Shown here: positions 1 to 13,082 of the stretch, piece by piece | Numbering within the stretch: position 1 is the first letter of the stretch | Layout of the letters: every line of letters starts with the position of its first letter | Origin: Podocnemis expansa | Taxonomy: Eukaryota; Chordata; Testudines; Podocnemididae | Length of the DNA stretch: 64,000 nucleotides | Assembly (NCBI GenBank): GCA_007922195.1 | Contig: ML681995.1 | Coordinates: forward strand, 1,005,982 to 1,069,981 | Direction of reading: 5' to 3' | Position numbers and translations under genes: made by a program | The notes under the pieces: model-generated | What the model saw: the letters and a program-made list of their open reading frames with translations, nothing else | Database searches by the model: none | Told to the model about the DNA's origin: nothing

Positions 1-3000
1 CAGTTTGTGCATGTACAGTGAAATTGACATTTACTGACATTTGTCAATAAAAATCTAATCCTTCCAAGCCTAGATGTAAGAGACTGACCAGTTTAATCCA
101 GCCAGTGCACACAGCCCTTCAAAGCCAACTGCATCCTTTCCCCTTAGGTCTGAAGTTAACTGCAGTGAAAAGGGTTTTGATATTAAACAAGGTGCGTTTG
201 ATATTAAATTAAAGCTAAAGTGACAGGGAATGAAAGCACTTTACCTGAAAGTAATTTAAATATAAGCCAGTCAAATGAAGACTATGAAAAAATCTCTGTT
301 CTCACCAAGCAAATAATTAGGTGCCAAAATAGCCATGTAGCCGTCCCTAAAAGATTTAATGGAGGAAAGTCTTTAGATAAGGAGACAGTAAATGAAATGT
401 GTGGGGTTCCTGCACCAGTGAAAAGGAAGATAGTTCAATATCTAAACTGATTTAAAGTAAATTAAAGAAAAGGCACCAGTAGGTGAAGCAGAACAATGTA
501 AAGACAAACTGTCTGGGCTTTAAAGGCTTTAAAATCTATTCAGATGAACAGACTTCCAGAAAGTTCACTGAAGACCAAGCAAGTAACAGTGGGTGAAGGG
601 GCACAGAGATAAAGGGGCAACACACTACGTTTAGTGCCTGATCTTGCAATCTTTTCTCAGGCAAAACTACATAAGGCCTGCTGGAAGTGTGATAGATTTA
701 CTTATTGCACAATAAATATGTTCCCATCTTCCACCTTCATTTACAAGAATACAGGGTAAATTGAGACTCAGCAACCCATACTCTCACTTGTGGGTGGATT
801 TTTGTATGTTTTTGTTGATAATGTTGCTTTCTTTTTTCATTTGAGGATACTCCAAGCTGCAGAGAGAGGGAGCGCATGTGTGTTTCTCCAGCAAAGCCAT
901 GGTCAGTTGAGTAAAGGCCTCTGCTATGAACAGCTTAGCTGGAAAGAGAGAGGTTGCTATAGGAACTGTCAAAGTGCCTCTCAGAAATGAGTTGGTGGGC
1001 AGAGTTTCATCACAGCAACACAACTAGTGTGAGGTGGATTTTCAGTAATTGCATGGGTGTGGAAAAGATGCTTTAGACTAAATGAAATGGAGGCAGACCT
1101 GTACTCAAAAGAAAGAGACTAACAATTGCATTTCACCGCATCAAATCTTAGAAGGCTTCTGATTTCCCCTTTGCCTGTTTTTGCAGGACAGAGTCAATTT
1201 TCACCTTCTCTGGTCCTTTGATGCTGGCACTCGACTCATTCAAATGGTCACAGAAACATATTTTAGGGTTCACAAAATTGGGATTTACCTGCACACGGAA
1301 TTGGGTTATTGGAGATCTGCCTACTGTGTGTCTTAATAGGCAGACATTCTTGACTCTCTAATGATCATTCTACACAAACCTGAGCATATTTTGAAGTATC
1401 CCTCTTTCCTTGCCCAGGTTTCTATCTATCTCCTTACATGGCAACTAGCCTACCAAGTGTAACCGAATATTTAGTTGGCTTTGAAAATTGCAGTCACATA
1501 TTGTGTATTTAAAAGTCTGTACTGGGTCCTCCTCTTCTGCGTTTTCAAGATACCTACACCAACTTGGGTCTCCTTAGGAAAGTGCTCATCAGAATCAAAA
1601 GAAATTTTGTTAGAGTGAGAACTGCAAGACCAGGTCCACAAACAGTAACAAAAAAAAAAAAAAGCTAAAAGTTATTTTTTTTTTTTAACAGTGACTTACT
1701 GATCTTTTTTAACAGAGCTGGGTGTTGGTTGATGTGAAATGACCAACTAAAGTCATTAAAACAGATTGTCCAAAGTAAGTGGGCCACATGTTCAAGCAAC
1801 ATAAGCATAGAGCTGAAGAGCTGAATTTTGCGTTCTACATCTCGCTACTCACCACAGGGCCAGTACACTGCCATTAATTACTTTGTTCTACCAAGGCATC
1901 CATGAAAAGTGATTCAGTCACATCCTGAATTTTTTTAGTCACCAATTTATTCTACATATCTATTAAACCGATTTACTGTCCTCATGCCTTCACTGGGTAG
2001 CAACAATCTTATTAACTGCCTTTTCTCCTCCAGTGCCTTTTTACCTTACCAACTTTTGCCCTTTCATTACATCGTATGAAATTAGGTGTCCATATTTCAA
2101 AGATTTACATGTTTGCCTAATTTTAAGGGTACCGGTCATGTGCTTAAAATTAAGCATGGACATGACTCTTTGCCGGATCAGGGCCTATGATTAAAATCTT
2201 TACATGGTTATGACAGAAAAGAATAATAAAGGCTGGTGTTTGCTAACTTTTACGTAATGAGAAAGATGAAAGACAACATAAAGCTTTTATCAAAAGTTCT
2301 ATATTTTGGGTAAATTCTTTCCTCGTTATCTTGGCAACTCCTCTATTAACATTTTGCCAAAGCATGTTGCTTTTCCTTTGTGCTATTAAGGAACAAGGAT
2401 TCCACAGATTATTAGTGTACTTTTTGTAAAAATAAAAAGCAGCAAACATTCGGTTACATAAACTCAACTTAATGGATAACACGGAGACCGTTAATTTTCC
2501 AGACACTTTGGCATATTTTGAAACAAAGATATTTTTCACTAATTACATTAGAACACACTAGGTGCTTCCTATTTGGTTTAATATTGAATAAACCCAGGTT
2601 TCTGCTATCATGCTGGATGCATTAGACTCACTAACCTTTGAGCCCAGCAACTACAACAGTTAAAGATTGTCAGGGCCTGGGTTTCAGGATATTATTGTAA
2701 GCAAATGCACACCCATGGAGCATGCATGTTTATTGCATGTGTGTTTAATATGTGGTTTCCAAGCAGCCATGACTACACACAACATAGATGAGGCTATCTA
2801 TCTCATGCATGAACAGAAGTCATGCATTTTCACACAGACTCTGAAAGCAAGATTTTCAAAGCGTTCTGAAAGGATTTTAAAGCACATCTTTAAATGCCTA
2901 AATGGCTATAAAAATCTGACTTTAAGTCCTTAGAACTGTAAAGTAACAAAAGGTAACTGACCACCTTAAAGAACCCATATCTCACAATAATTTTACCATG

Positions 3001-3696
3001 GGCCAAATAAATCTTTCACATATTCATATGTGAAAATCTTATCAAAATGCATAGGTGCTGTAGGTGTGCATGTGTGAGTAGGACTTGGCAGAAGAATATA
3101 TGCAAACTGATGACTTTAAACAGAAGTCTCACAGTTGTCCCATTGCCAACCATTGTTCTGGAACAAAGTGAAACATCAGTTTTACAAAACTCAAAATACT
3201 TTGTCTCTATGCGCATGTATGTCTGTTAGGGAAGCTAATATGGGTAGAATCTTAAATGTGCATCAACAGTAGGTAGATTGAACTCTGAAATAAGGCTCAA
3301 GGATAATTAATCTTTATTCAGTGACAAAATTCTTAAAAAAGAAACTGATTTTGGGAGTGAAGGGAGAAGAATAATTTATAACTAAATTTATTGTTGATAG
3401 TGGCATGAAGGAAAAAAACGAAAAAACAGGCAGCTTCTCTCTTCCCACAAGCCAATTCCTAAACTTAGCACTGAGTGAGACATTATTGTGCCAGATACTG
3501 ATAGGATTAAGCTGATTCAAGGGCACATTTATATTTATACCAATAATCAACTGAAGACATAGCCATATATCCTGAAAGGAATATCACATACCTCCTATGA
3601 TGAAGCTCTGTGGAGCCATTGACTACAGTGGGACTTCTGGACACAGGAAGACCTAGAGTAATGCCTTACTGGGCTAACAATGTAACTTTCTGTGAT
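1..3696. other. AT-rich non-coding sequence, no gene recognised
   Basis: The stretch is AT-rich with short stop-interrupted reading frames on both strands. A 76-codon frame at 220-450 has no recognisable motif. Adjacent A- and T-runs occur near 1648-1686. I see no exon, RNA gene or clear interspersed repeat here. Confidence 0.5.
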
Positions 3697-3906
3697 TCAC
3701 TTTGACCATTTAACATCTCTAATATTTTGTTTCTCTTCTTTTTGTATTAAACCTTTAGGTTTAGTTACTACAGGACTGGCTGGCAGAGTGGTATTCTGGT
3801 GTTCCCATACGTGATTCATGTCAGGAGACACCCACATCGAATACCGATCATGCAGAAGAATGCCATCAGAATTCACGACATTCCAAAACTGGCGATTTGA
3901 CCTCAT
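3697..3906 (-). other. Coding-looking 69-codon reading frame, possible exon
   Basis: The minus strand is open for 69 codons and ends in a stop. Its composition is ordinary for a soluble protein (several Trp, Met, Asp and Asn, no low complexity), unlike the other short frames nearby. An AG that could act as a splice acceptor lies close to its 5' side, but the sequence upstream of it is a Penelope-derived repeat rather than a pyrimidine tract. I do not recognise the protein. It could be a terminal exon, a transposon relic or chance. Confidence 0.15.
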
Positions 3907-4170
3907 CTTCCTCTAAATACTGTTCTCCAGTGTTTGAATCTAAACAACAGCTTTGATTTGCTGTTACAGTGTGACCTGATCCCATGACTTACACTTCCCT
4001 GCATTTATTTGCTCCAATCTGGAAATTTCCCCATCCTCAAGGTGTCTGATGAAATGGGATTTTCTCCCACGAATGCGCATGCAATAAATAAATTTGTTAG
4101 TTTTTAAATGCCACAGGACTCCTTGTTTGTTTTACTGAACTACATTAACACGGCTGCGCCTTTGGAACTT
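3889..4170 (+). repeat. Penelope-like element terminal fragment
   Basis: This sequence matches the 3' arm of the Penelope-like element at 32.5-32.7 kb. It shares, in order, the opening GATTTGACCTCATC-type segment, TGATTTGCTGTTAC, an ACACTTCCCTGCATTTATTT segment, a TTCCCCATC...TCTGATGAA segment, the GGGATTTTCTCC...GCATG segment, the AATAAATTTGTTAGT..TTTAA segment, and the terminal CTAACACGGCTGCGCCTTTGGA. It is a 5'-truncated insertion with no coding part. The family and its end signature are recognised from the other copies in this window. Confidence 0.75.
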
Positions 4171-7100
4171 TCTAGAACCAACTGTCTGAATGCTGCTTCT
4201 TGCTTTTTGTTTCCTGATTGCTTTGTGAGTACTATCTCCAAGCATGACATTTCTGGAGAGTTTTCCAGGATTGAGCCTATCTACAGGCCCTTTTATAACC
4301 CAATGTGGCATTTGTACACCCCTCTTGAAAGGCCTAACATAAAAAGAGAGGGAAATGGAAGGTCTTACGGATCTTTTAATCAGAGGAAAAAAGGCAGATC
4401 CAGAAAGTGGTTATATTATTAGATGGCATCCCAGTGGTTTGCAGCTAGTAGTAGATTGTGGTAGACACTTAATAAACATCATGATTAATTTCACCATTCG
4501 AACTATTTCTTCATTTTAGGGGGGGATGGGAAAGGGGACATAAAGAGATTAGCATTGCAAAATTGGTTTCTATGAGACCTGGAAAATCTCTAAGACAATT
4601 TAGTCTCCTGGAATTACTAAAAAAATGCTTGTGATCACAGTGCCAGACTGAAGCCTACAGCTAAAAGAAAAAAAGAGAGTTAGCTTGTATGCTTTATAAT
4701 GCCATAATTCCGCAGCTGATTTAGAAAGTACTCTTAACTTCTTGTTTGTGGTGCTGTGTTTTTGTTTTGTGTTTAGAAAAAGAGAAAGAGAAGCTGCCAA
4801 CAATTCAGTTTCAACACATTAAAAATAACCAGCAGCTTCCACTTTGAAATAAATGCATTTCCTTTTCAAAACACCTGCATTATCTGTCAGACATAGGAAC
4901 GTTATGTCACATAGGACCTAGAGGAACATCATTACTTATACACTTTAAAGTCATTTATTCCATTAGTATGTAATACAGTGATGTCAGTCATAATGGCTAG
5001 AGAGGTGAGAGTTATTTACTGAGATAGCTATAGCTAGCTAGTCAACATTTTACCCTACATTTCTTTGCAGACAAATATTTACCATCCATCCCTGTGCTGT
5101 TGGAGAGGAAGAACATGAATGTTGCAGATCCAGTGTTGTTCTGCTATAAAGCAGCCACAACACTGGGAGCTCAGGCAAGGTGGCACTTTATACCTCCCTC
5201 CCATGTGTCAGAGTTAGATTTTTACATCATCTCAGAGAGGAATTTTTGAGGTGCACCAGATAAGAGGTAGATGCAGAAATAAGCAAGTCTACAGGCAATG
5301 CTAGTTTTCCCTTTAGGAGATTCTGCTGTTACTCCCAAAATCAGACAGAAAATTTCTGTTCCTTATTAGCTCATGTAGGACACCCCTTTGCACACCCTGT
5401 TTACCATCTGTTACTATGCTGTTTCCAGGATTTGGACACTAAGGTATTAACTCAACCCACATTAAAGTCAGTCAGAGTCTTTCCATCAACTCCAATAGCA
5501 TTTGGGTCAGGGATAAAAAAAGAAAGCACAAGCCCAATCCATCAATTATCTGCTAACACCAACAAAGCACTTCCAAGTATAAACATTGAATTATTCAAAG
5601 AGGAACCCATGAGATGGGAGAAATGAAGAAACACAAAGAACAATTTACCCTCCAGCCTAGTAGTTGGTGGTCACACATGCAGAAGTATGCACATTAACTC
5701 TAATGCTGTATGCTATGTGCATGCACACACTGAATCTGATGACTACAACTGAAATAATACTAAACTTCATACTATAGTGTTACAGTATGTGAAAAAGAAC
5801 ATATGTTTATTTCAGCTTTTTTAAAATGTACCCCCTTCAAAGCTCTGAACTCACAAGCAAAATATTCACATAACACATAAATTGAACCCATGTTCCTTTT
5901 GGCAGCTGTCCAGCAGCTACCGCTCTGTGCAGGTGAGGTGCTCCAGGACTATCTGCCACTGGCAGAGGAATGGAAGAAACTATAAAATAATGGGTTTGAG
6001 AGGTAGCAGGATCCAAGACATTTAGCAGTAGGAAATGAGAAAGGAGCAGATGTCTATACAAAAAGGCAACATTTGAACCAATGTCAAGCATGGAAAATTT
6101 CCACTATTCAGAAAGTTATCACATGCACATCGGATGGGATTTGAATAGAAATGTCTCTCACTGTACCTCTTTTGCCCTTGAACAAATGGAAAGACTAATA
6201 GGGGAGAGAAAGCTGGTGTAGCTGAGAAGGTTCCTTTCCTGGGCCACCTCAAAGTACAGGGCTATCGTCATTGCTACTCAGCATCCCCATTTTATCTGTG
6301 GGAGGGAGGAAGGGAATGTAATGCTTGCTCGAAACTTTCCCATAATGCTGCCTGAGGAAAAAAGCATTAACTTCTAGTTCTACAAATGAATCAAGATGTG
6401 GAGTTTTATCAACACAGCCTGATTAAGAGAGTATGAAATTCAGCTGACTTGCACTTCATTGCAGGTACCCTTGTAGTAGGCTTATTTGGGGCCTCAGATG
6501 AAGAATGAAGCACCTTAGAAAGAGGTATATTCATCACTTGAAGTGCCTCCTCCTTCCATTCCTCCCTGGTCCAGGTCTGGAGCCCCCTTGTGCTGCTCAT
6601 TGCCTGCCCTACTGCTGTGCTGTCAATCTCCAGGAGTCTGGGTGCTCTTTCTTTGTGAGCTGACCCGCCAACCAACTCATTATACATCTTTCCTTCTTCA
6701 AGGGTATCAAAGCTTTTCTTCATTCACAGCCTGAGGCAGTCGTTTCATTCATTGTCCCTATAGCACCACTTCCCCAGGGGCTGGCTTTTAATCCAGTTTC
6801 TGGCTCAGGTTTCCTCCTAGATTTTATTGCCATTCCCTGAGCTTTTTTCCTACCTTCCTGCTCTCCCCCTTCTCTGTGTTTGCCAGCCTCTTAATGCCCT
6901 GCTCCCAGGTAATAACTGGAGGCATTCCAAGCTCTGTGGTCTCCAAACAAACTGTCCTCCCAGACCGTGACTGTGATCTGTTTCCTTGCAGCCTCTCTCT
7001 GCAATCAGCTCTTAGCCTTTATAAACACAGACCAGCTCATTCCTCCTCAGCAGAGTTCCTTCAGTCAACCAGACGATTACTTAAACTACTTGATTCCTCT

Positions 7101-10100
7101 CAGTTATGGCCTGTCTGATTAATTGGCTCCCTTTTTAGCCTATATTAACCCATCCAAGGTTATGTGGGGTGAACGTCCTTTCTCAAACAACGTGTTTTAA
7201 TGTAAAGTGAAAGAGTATATGGTAGTGTATAGTGGTATTGCATAAGGTGTCCTGCCACCATAAACTTATGAGAGTCCAAAGTTCCATCCACACAGAGCTC
7301 AGTGCAACATCAGGATGTAAAGGTTTTATTGGCTTGAGTTTAGGACTATAGCATTACTCATAAGTAGTGAAGCCATAGCTGCTTGCAATGCATCCCAGAA
7401 AGTTTGCAGTAAAATCTTTATCTCACACTATCATATATATGTTAAAAATATGGTACATACTTTATATCATATTATTATTACTAAATGTCATTGTTGTTTT
7501 TTTTAAAATTCCCGTCTGTAAATCTGTATTACCTTAATACGAGATGTCTAGGTGCTCAGGTGGAGGAATAGAAACACTGGCATTAATACTCTCAAGAACC
7601 ACTAGTACATAAGATAAATTAACCCTGGTGTTTTTCAGTTTTAGTAAAATAATCACTAATCTGTGTAAGCTGTTACTGAGAACAAAATAGTACTTTTGCC
7701 TTTACACAGTTACTTTATTACCAAAGCTAACAACTCTATGTGATAGCTTGAATTGGAAATCTGCCATTGGTGATGACAGATTTTCATATCTGTCTCATTA
7801 ACGCCACTGTGAGTGGAGCATCTAAATTCTCCACATTTGTCTCATACAGTCAATAACCTTGAGATTTTTTATCAGGCTTTCAATCCCTGAAAATAAAGTA
7901 TTCCGATGAAAGGGACAAAAAGAGTTGATTCCCCATGTGTGACCTTAGGATTGTGTTTATGGTCCTAACAGACACTTTCATGCCTAGATACCATTGTGAT
8001 TGGCACATTAAACATAGATAGATGACCACAATTGCACTTTTTTGTTACTGTCTTTAATGATGTCATGCCCTATGACTGAGGTAGAGTACATTCCTTGGAA
8101 AACTCTAGGAATTTTCCATAGATTGTCTATTTTAAGTATCTCCTGTCAAAGACACTCACTGAATACTAATACTAATACTAATAATACTACTAATAATAAT
8201 AAATCTCTTGAATCTCTGGCAAACATTGCATGTCAGTTAAAATTTAAAAGGAGAAGATTACTGATTTTTAGTTCATCTTTTATTGATCATTCCTCAAACT
8301 AAGAGTCATCCCTTAAACTAAAAGGCCAATTTATATTTATTAGATTTGAGATATATTTATGATATGTTCATGTAAGTCTATTCTAGTTTTATAACTGAGA
8401 GTATATTGAAATGGCTGGAAACTGGCACAAAGTAACAATTTATCCTGACAGATGTGACCTTATCAAGAAAATAAGGATCATACTTTTCATTAAAATGTTC
8501 TATGCACAGAAAGCCTGTTGTTATAGATTTCTGATTCTGTTTATTAATGGAAGACTCTATTTATGGACTAGTATATAAGAGAAGTCAGATGTAGGGTATC
8601 AAAATATACATTTTGGCAAAACACAAAACTACGATTGGATCCTGAAGCAAGAATGTTTAATTGCAAGGTAGCCCACATGAACGTGTATCGAGGGTATGCA
8701 ATTACAGGGCATTATTCTAGCTTCAACAATATAATCCATCCAAAAATTTAAGAGCCTCCCAATTTCATTCTTTTATTTGAGTTATATTTCAACCCATGCA
8801 GTAAGAGGACTCTAAATGGATTTTTTTCCCCACATCTGCATGAGCAGTACATATTTTGGCAAGATTTTCTAATACACCTTAATTCAGTTTCCCCTTCACT
8901 TTCTTAATACAAACTGGACAATCTATGAAAAAGTTAATAAAAATATTTAATCAGAAGGTTATACTTGGAAATCATTGAATTGTATGGACTAAACAGTGAG
9001 GGACCTCCAAGTGATAATGGAGAGCAACAGGTGCTTATAATGTAATATGGCAACAAAGAGAGTTAATGCAATTCTTGGCTGTGTGCGTTATCATTTACAC
9101 AGTGCTGGTGCTACCACACCTGAAGTACTCACCAAGCCAGATAATCTGAAAGTGTTAGAACAGACATTAAAAGCTAAGAAATGATCACACCAAAGATAGG
9201 GGATGGATCACCAACAGCTCCATTCCTGTAAAGTTTAAAGGCTTTGCAAGGTTGAAGCTGAAATAAATTCTTGTGGCACTCTCAACATTTGCAGCAAGGA
9301 TCTCTAGAAATGGAAGGGAACTAGTTGAGTCCTGAGCAAGGAGATGTGGAGGAAGAGACAGCTGCTTCTGAAGCTGCCAGCCACGCTAGGTTTTGTGCCC
9401 CCTCTCCTGTGAAGATTACATACACGAGTTTCCAGCAAGTGTTTCTAAGCTTCCCAACATCAGAGACACTGTGCTAATTAAGCCTGCTCATGCTCTGCTT
9501 TACTTTTAGGATGCAGGTAAACCCTGTGGCACATTTAGTCCACTGAACAATTTTTACCTGTAACAATAATCAATAATTAAAAAAAAAAGTTTATTTTTTT
9601 TCTCCTGAGCTTTCCAACCCAGTTGTGAAAAACAAATAGGTCTGGGTAGTACAGAGAAAGTTCACAAATGCATCTAAACTTTAAGATATTTATCCAAACC
9701 AGAGCACCAGGCATTTTAAAGTTTACCTATCCTGAATAAAGATGACTGTTGTCCCTGGTTAAGAGAAAAAAAAAGTCACAAAATATGTAGAAAATATAAT
9801 TTGCACGGCAAGCAGACAGGTTTTTAACACAGTTTCTTAGCACTGTGTAAATGTTTTTCTTTAAAGCAGTATAAGTTATTGAGTCACCTTCTGGACTAGT
9901 TTCATCTGCCAAATTTAATTGTTTTTAGCCCCTCAGGCAAAGCTGGTTTCGTGCAATACAAATATAGCACACTTTATAATGAATCACATTTTTCTTTGAG
10001 CTCTTGTAACTCGTAAAGCAACTGGGTCTTCAGTGAGAATTCTTTTCTACATGATCTCAGAAGTTCAAACCTGGGAACCAAACCTGATTAAAACTGCCCC

Positions 10101-11110
10101 ATTATGGGATAAGGAGAGGGGGCCTCAGAGTTAAACGTGATGCAGGCCAGTGAGATCTTTACAGAATGAACGTGGATGGAAAGTTAGGGTTCTGTTATGT
10201 TATGTTTTTGTTAGGACCCACCCTTCTCAACAGGTAGGTGACTACAGTATGCCCTGTTTAACACTTACTACATACCAAACTATAGCCTCTATTAAAGTGC
10301 ATCATGGTTTTGAGAAACAAAACTAACTTCATCCAGCATGAAACTTCCACTTCCAATAAAGCTTTCTGAAAACTAGTCGTAAGCTTAACCTTCCAAAGTC
10401 AATATCACAGACCCTGTGCAATCTAGATTTGGAGCAGGAATAGGTATGGAAATCATATTAGTGTTGTTGATGGACAATGTTGTGTTGTAAGCAGATTCTT
10501 ACACTCCTGGACTTTGCAGCAGTCATATGAAAAAAAAGCTCATTTGTGAAGGAGAATGCTCCCTGTGAGGCAGGTCTAAGATTGGGGAAATCAGGAATTA
10601 AGAATCACTTCTATTCTTTCTGTTTCAAATGCAAAGCACACTTTCCTGAAAAATAAAAGCGTACCACACTGCATAAGAACCACCAAACAGCCACACAACA
10701 TTTCTTGAGGAGAAAACAGGAATAGAGAAGACACCATATGATAAATGCTAGTCACACTGCATAACCTGACCAGCTGCATAGTAATTGGAGAAATAATTAC
10801 CATGGAGATCCTCATTTCCCAACTACTTCTTATGCTCTCATGCCCTGCATATGGGAAGAGGATTTGTGAGAGTATGCCACAACACACACCGCTTATTTCA
10901 AGCTCAGAAGCTCACACCCCAAGAATCTTGCTTCCTATAGTCCAGGTGCTGAAGCTACTTCGCCAAGTAACCAATATCCCAAATGTACTTTGCCAAAATG
11001 CTAAACAAAAGCTATTATAGTCCCAGGCTAAACCAACACACAGACACACAGAGCCCAGCTTCCCACACAGGAACCATGTCATCAGCCTCTACTCCACAAT
11101 GGCACACTGA
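4171..11110. other. AT-rich non-coding sequence, no gene recognised
   Basis: No open frame here has recognisable domain content. A short degenerate (TAATAC)/(TAA) simple repeat lies at about 8163-8202. Otherwise I see only unique-looking AT-rich DNA with A- and T-runs. Very old repeats too decayed to read by eye may be present. Confidence 0.5.
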
Positions 11111-11111
11111 G

Positions 11112-11290
11112 GACAGGCCTACATTTCAATATAACTGTGTCTCTCAGGGGTGTGAAAATCCATAGCCCTTAGCAACAGTTATACTGGCCCAAGCTTTGGT
11201 GTAGACAGTGCTATGTTGTCAGCACAAGCTCTTAGCCTCTAGCTGTTGCTTCTTGTTGAGGTGAATTAACTACACCCATGGGAAAGCTCT
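11112..11290 (+). mobile_element. Old MITE-like fragment
   Basis: The segment carries diverged remnants of a repeat that I associate with reptile non-autonomous DNA transposons: a GGTGTAGACAGTGCTATG block, an AGCTCTTAGC block, GAGGTGAATTAACTACACC, and a final GGGAAAGCTCTTCC. A second fragment with the same vocabulary (AGTGCAATGTCAGTGGGCGAGCTCCTC, TAATTAAGCTGACAGGC) lies at about 28507-28675 in the other order, consistent with opposite orientation. Neither has a transposase frame. The assignment rests on pattern memory and is tentative. Confidence 0.35.
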
Positions 11291-12440
11291 TCCATCAGCT
11301 TAGAGTGTTTCCAGCATTTTAAACATAGGACTGCCCCAACTTTGCTTTCTTAATCCACCCTCCCTCACTTGACAACCCTAAATACCTCATCTTTAACCAG
11401 TGAAGCAAAATTGCCTTGATTCTGATCACAAGTAGGTATTGGGATACCATATGCTGTTTAAAAATTTTTCTGCAAGTACCTTTGGGGGCCAAACTTGTGC
11501 TGAATTTAACAAAATGCATATTAAAACTACAACTTTTCTTCTTATTTATCTACTGAATATTCTCTTGCTTGAATGCCTGAAAATGGTTATTTTATTACTT
11601 AATTTATATGCCACTGTCACTGAAGAAGAGAGTCATTAATTCATGTTTAGCTCCAACATGCCTAAACTCCTCATGTCATAATAATTTTAGTAATGCCAGC
11701 AAAGTTACCCTTCCTTTAGGAAATTAAGTGCCACTGGATTTTCACACTTAGTTTTGTTTCTATCATGGGTATCCATTTTTGCATAAAGTAAACAATCCAA
11801 TTCTCCCTAGGTCATTTTTCTTTGTCTACTTGGAGAAATAACTGTTTTGCCTCATTTCACCTCTAGATGTGTTATTTGCAAATCCAAACCAAGGTCTTAA
11901 GGAAACTGAATTCTCTGGGATAGTGATCTGAGCTCAGTCACTGCAGTAGAGAGACCTTTGTATTAATAAAATGACCACATTATTTTGCTTGTCCTTCCCT
12001 TGTGTTCACATCTCAAATTAACATAGCTAAGAATTACCTGAGCTACACAACAAGAAGAGGGCCTCTTTTCCAAAGATATTCTTCTTCTCTCCTGTCCCTT
12101 TCTCCATTAAGTGATTTCATTCTTCCTGTTCTCAGTGATCAAGATTCTTCAGAAGATGAAACAGGTGTTTGTAGGAACAGCAGCACAGCAAATAAGATGG
12201 GATCCAGTGCAAAGGACATCATTTACATTTACCTAAGAAGATGGAGTATAACTACTAAACAAGAATAAATAATAATAATTAAAAAAAACAGCAGCAGAAG
12301 AAATGTCTGCTAGGAAGCAGGTTACTCTATACTCTTAGAATTCTAAAATCCACATGGCCTGTTTACTCAGTACCTGAACATTACACATACATGGAAAAAG
12401 TAGTAGAATGAGACCGACTTTCGGATGCGGACTTCTAGGA
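11291..12440. other. Non-coding, nothing recognised
   Basis: AT-rich sequence with only short frames (up to about 88 codons at 12002-12268) and no identifiable motif or repeat. Confidence 0.45.
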
Positions 12441-12639
12441 CAGTGTTTCCCAACCAGTGTGCCATCGGGCCTGAGCAGGTGTACCACAAAACTTTTTGAA
12501 AAACTACTCAAAGAGCTCTGGATTGGCTCATTGGCTCACAAATAGTCATAAGTTCATTTGGGAACTATATGTTGGTGTGCCTCAAATTAATTAAAGGTAG
12601 CAAGGTGTGCCACGGCAGAGAAAATGTTGGGAACCACTG
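12441..12639. mobile_element. hAT-type MITE, 199 bp
   Basis: The element begins CAGTGTTTCCCAACC and ends GTTGGGAACCACTG, giving near-perfect terminal inverted repeats with the CAG...CTG ends typical of hAT transposons. The flanks TTCTAGGA and CTCTAGAC share a TCTAG core. This fits an 8-bp target duplication with the nTCTAGAn preference seen in one hAT group, though only 5 of 8 bases still match. There is no room for a transposase, so it depended on an autonomous relative. Confidence 0.8.
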
Positions 12640-12724
12640 CTCTAGACATAGCTCACCATTGATTTTGAAGCAGAACTGTCTACTGAAAACAATATTGACA
12701 TTTTTTATGTTGGCTTATGGCCAC

Positions 12725-12892
12725 TACTGAGTTCAGGGTCTCTTGCATTGGGCTCTATACAAAAACAGAGAGACTGTTCCTGCCTAGAGGAGCTCATGTT
12801 CTAAACAGAAATGATGTGGATAATAAGCTGTTCTGTTTTACAGATGGAGAACAAAGGCATGCAAAGATTAAGTAATTAGATGAGCATCACAC
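12725..12892 (+). repeat. MIR-like SINE remnant
   Basis: The order of segments resembles an amniote MIR/CORE-SINE: a block of the type ACTGTTCCTGCCTAGAGGAGCTCA, followed by TGTTTTACAGATGGAGAACAAAGGCATG, then a degenerate AAGATTAAGTAATTA block. It is strongly diverged. Other copies in this window are at 17.8 and 63.9 kb. Confidence 0.5.
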
Positions 12893-13073
12893 TTTACACT
12901 TCCCTGCATTTATTTTCCTCTCATTCATCTGTAGTTCTCCAAACATCTGATAAAGTCAAATTTTCTCCAAAAAAGCTCATGCAATAAATAAATTTGTTAG
13001 TCTTTAAACGTGCCACTAGACTCCTTGTTTGTGTTGCTGAACTAGACTAACACAGCTACCCCTTTGGAATTAG
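12893..13073 (+). repeat. Penelope-like element terminal fragment
   Basis: This carries the terminal region seen at 4.0 and 21.4 kb: ACTTCCCTGCATTTATTTTC, the CATCTGAT..AGT segment, GCTCATGCAATAAATAAATT, GTTAGTCTTTAAA, GACTCCTTGTTTG and the end signature CTAACACAGCTACCCCTTTGGAA. It is 5'-truncated and non-coding. It abuts the Harbinger relic that follows. Confidence 0.75.
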
Positions 13074-13082
13074 TTATGAAGA

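Noticed and set aside
220..450. A 76-codon frame with possible coding character near the left edge.
   Set aside because: No motif, no splice signals I could defend, and such lengths are expected by chance here.
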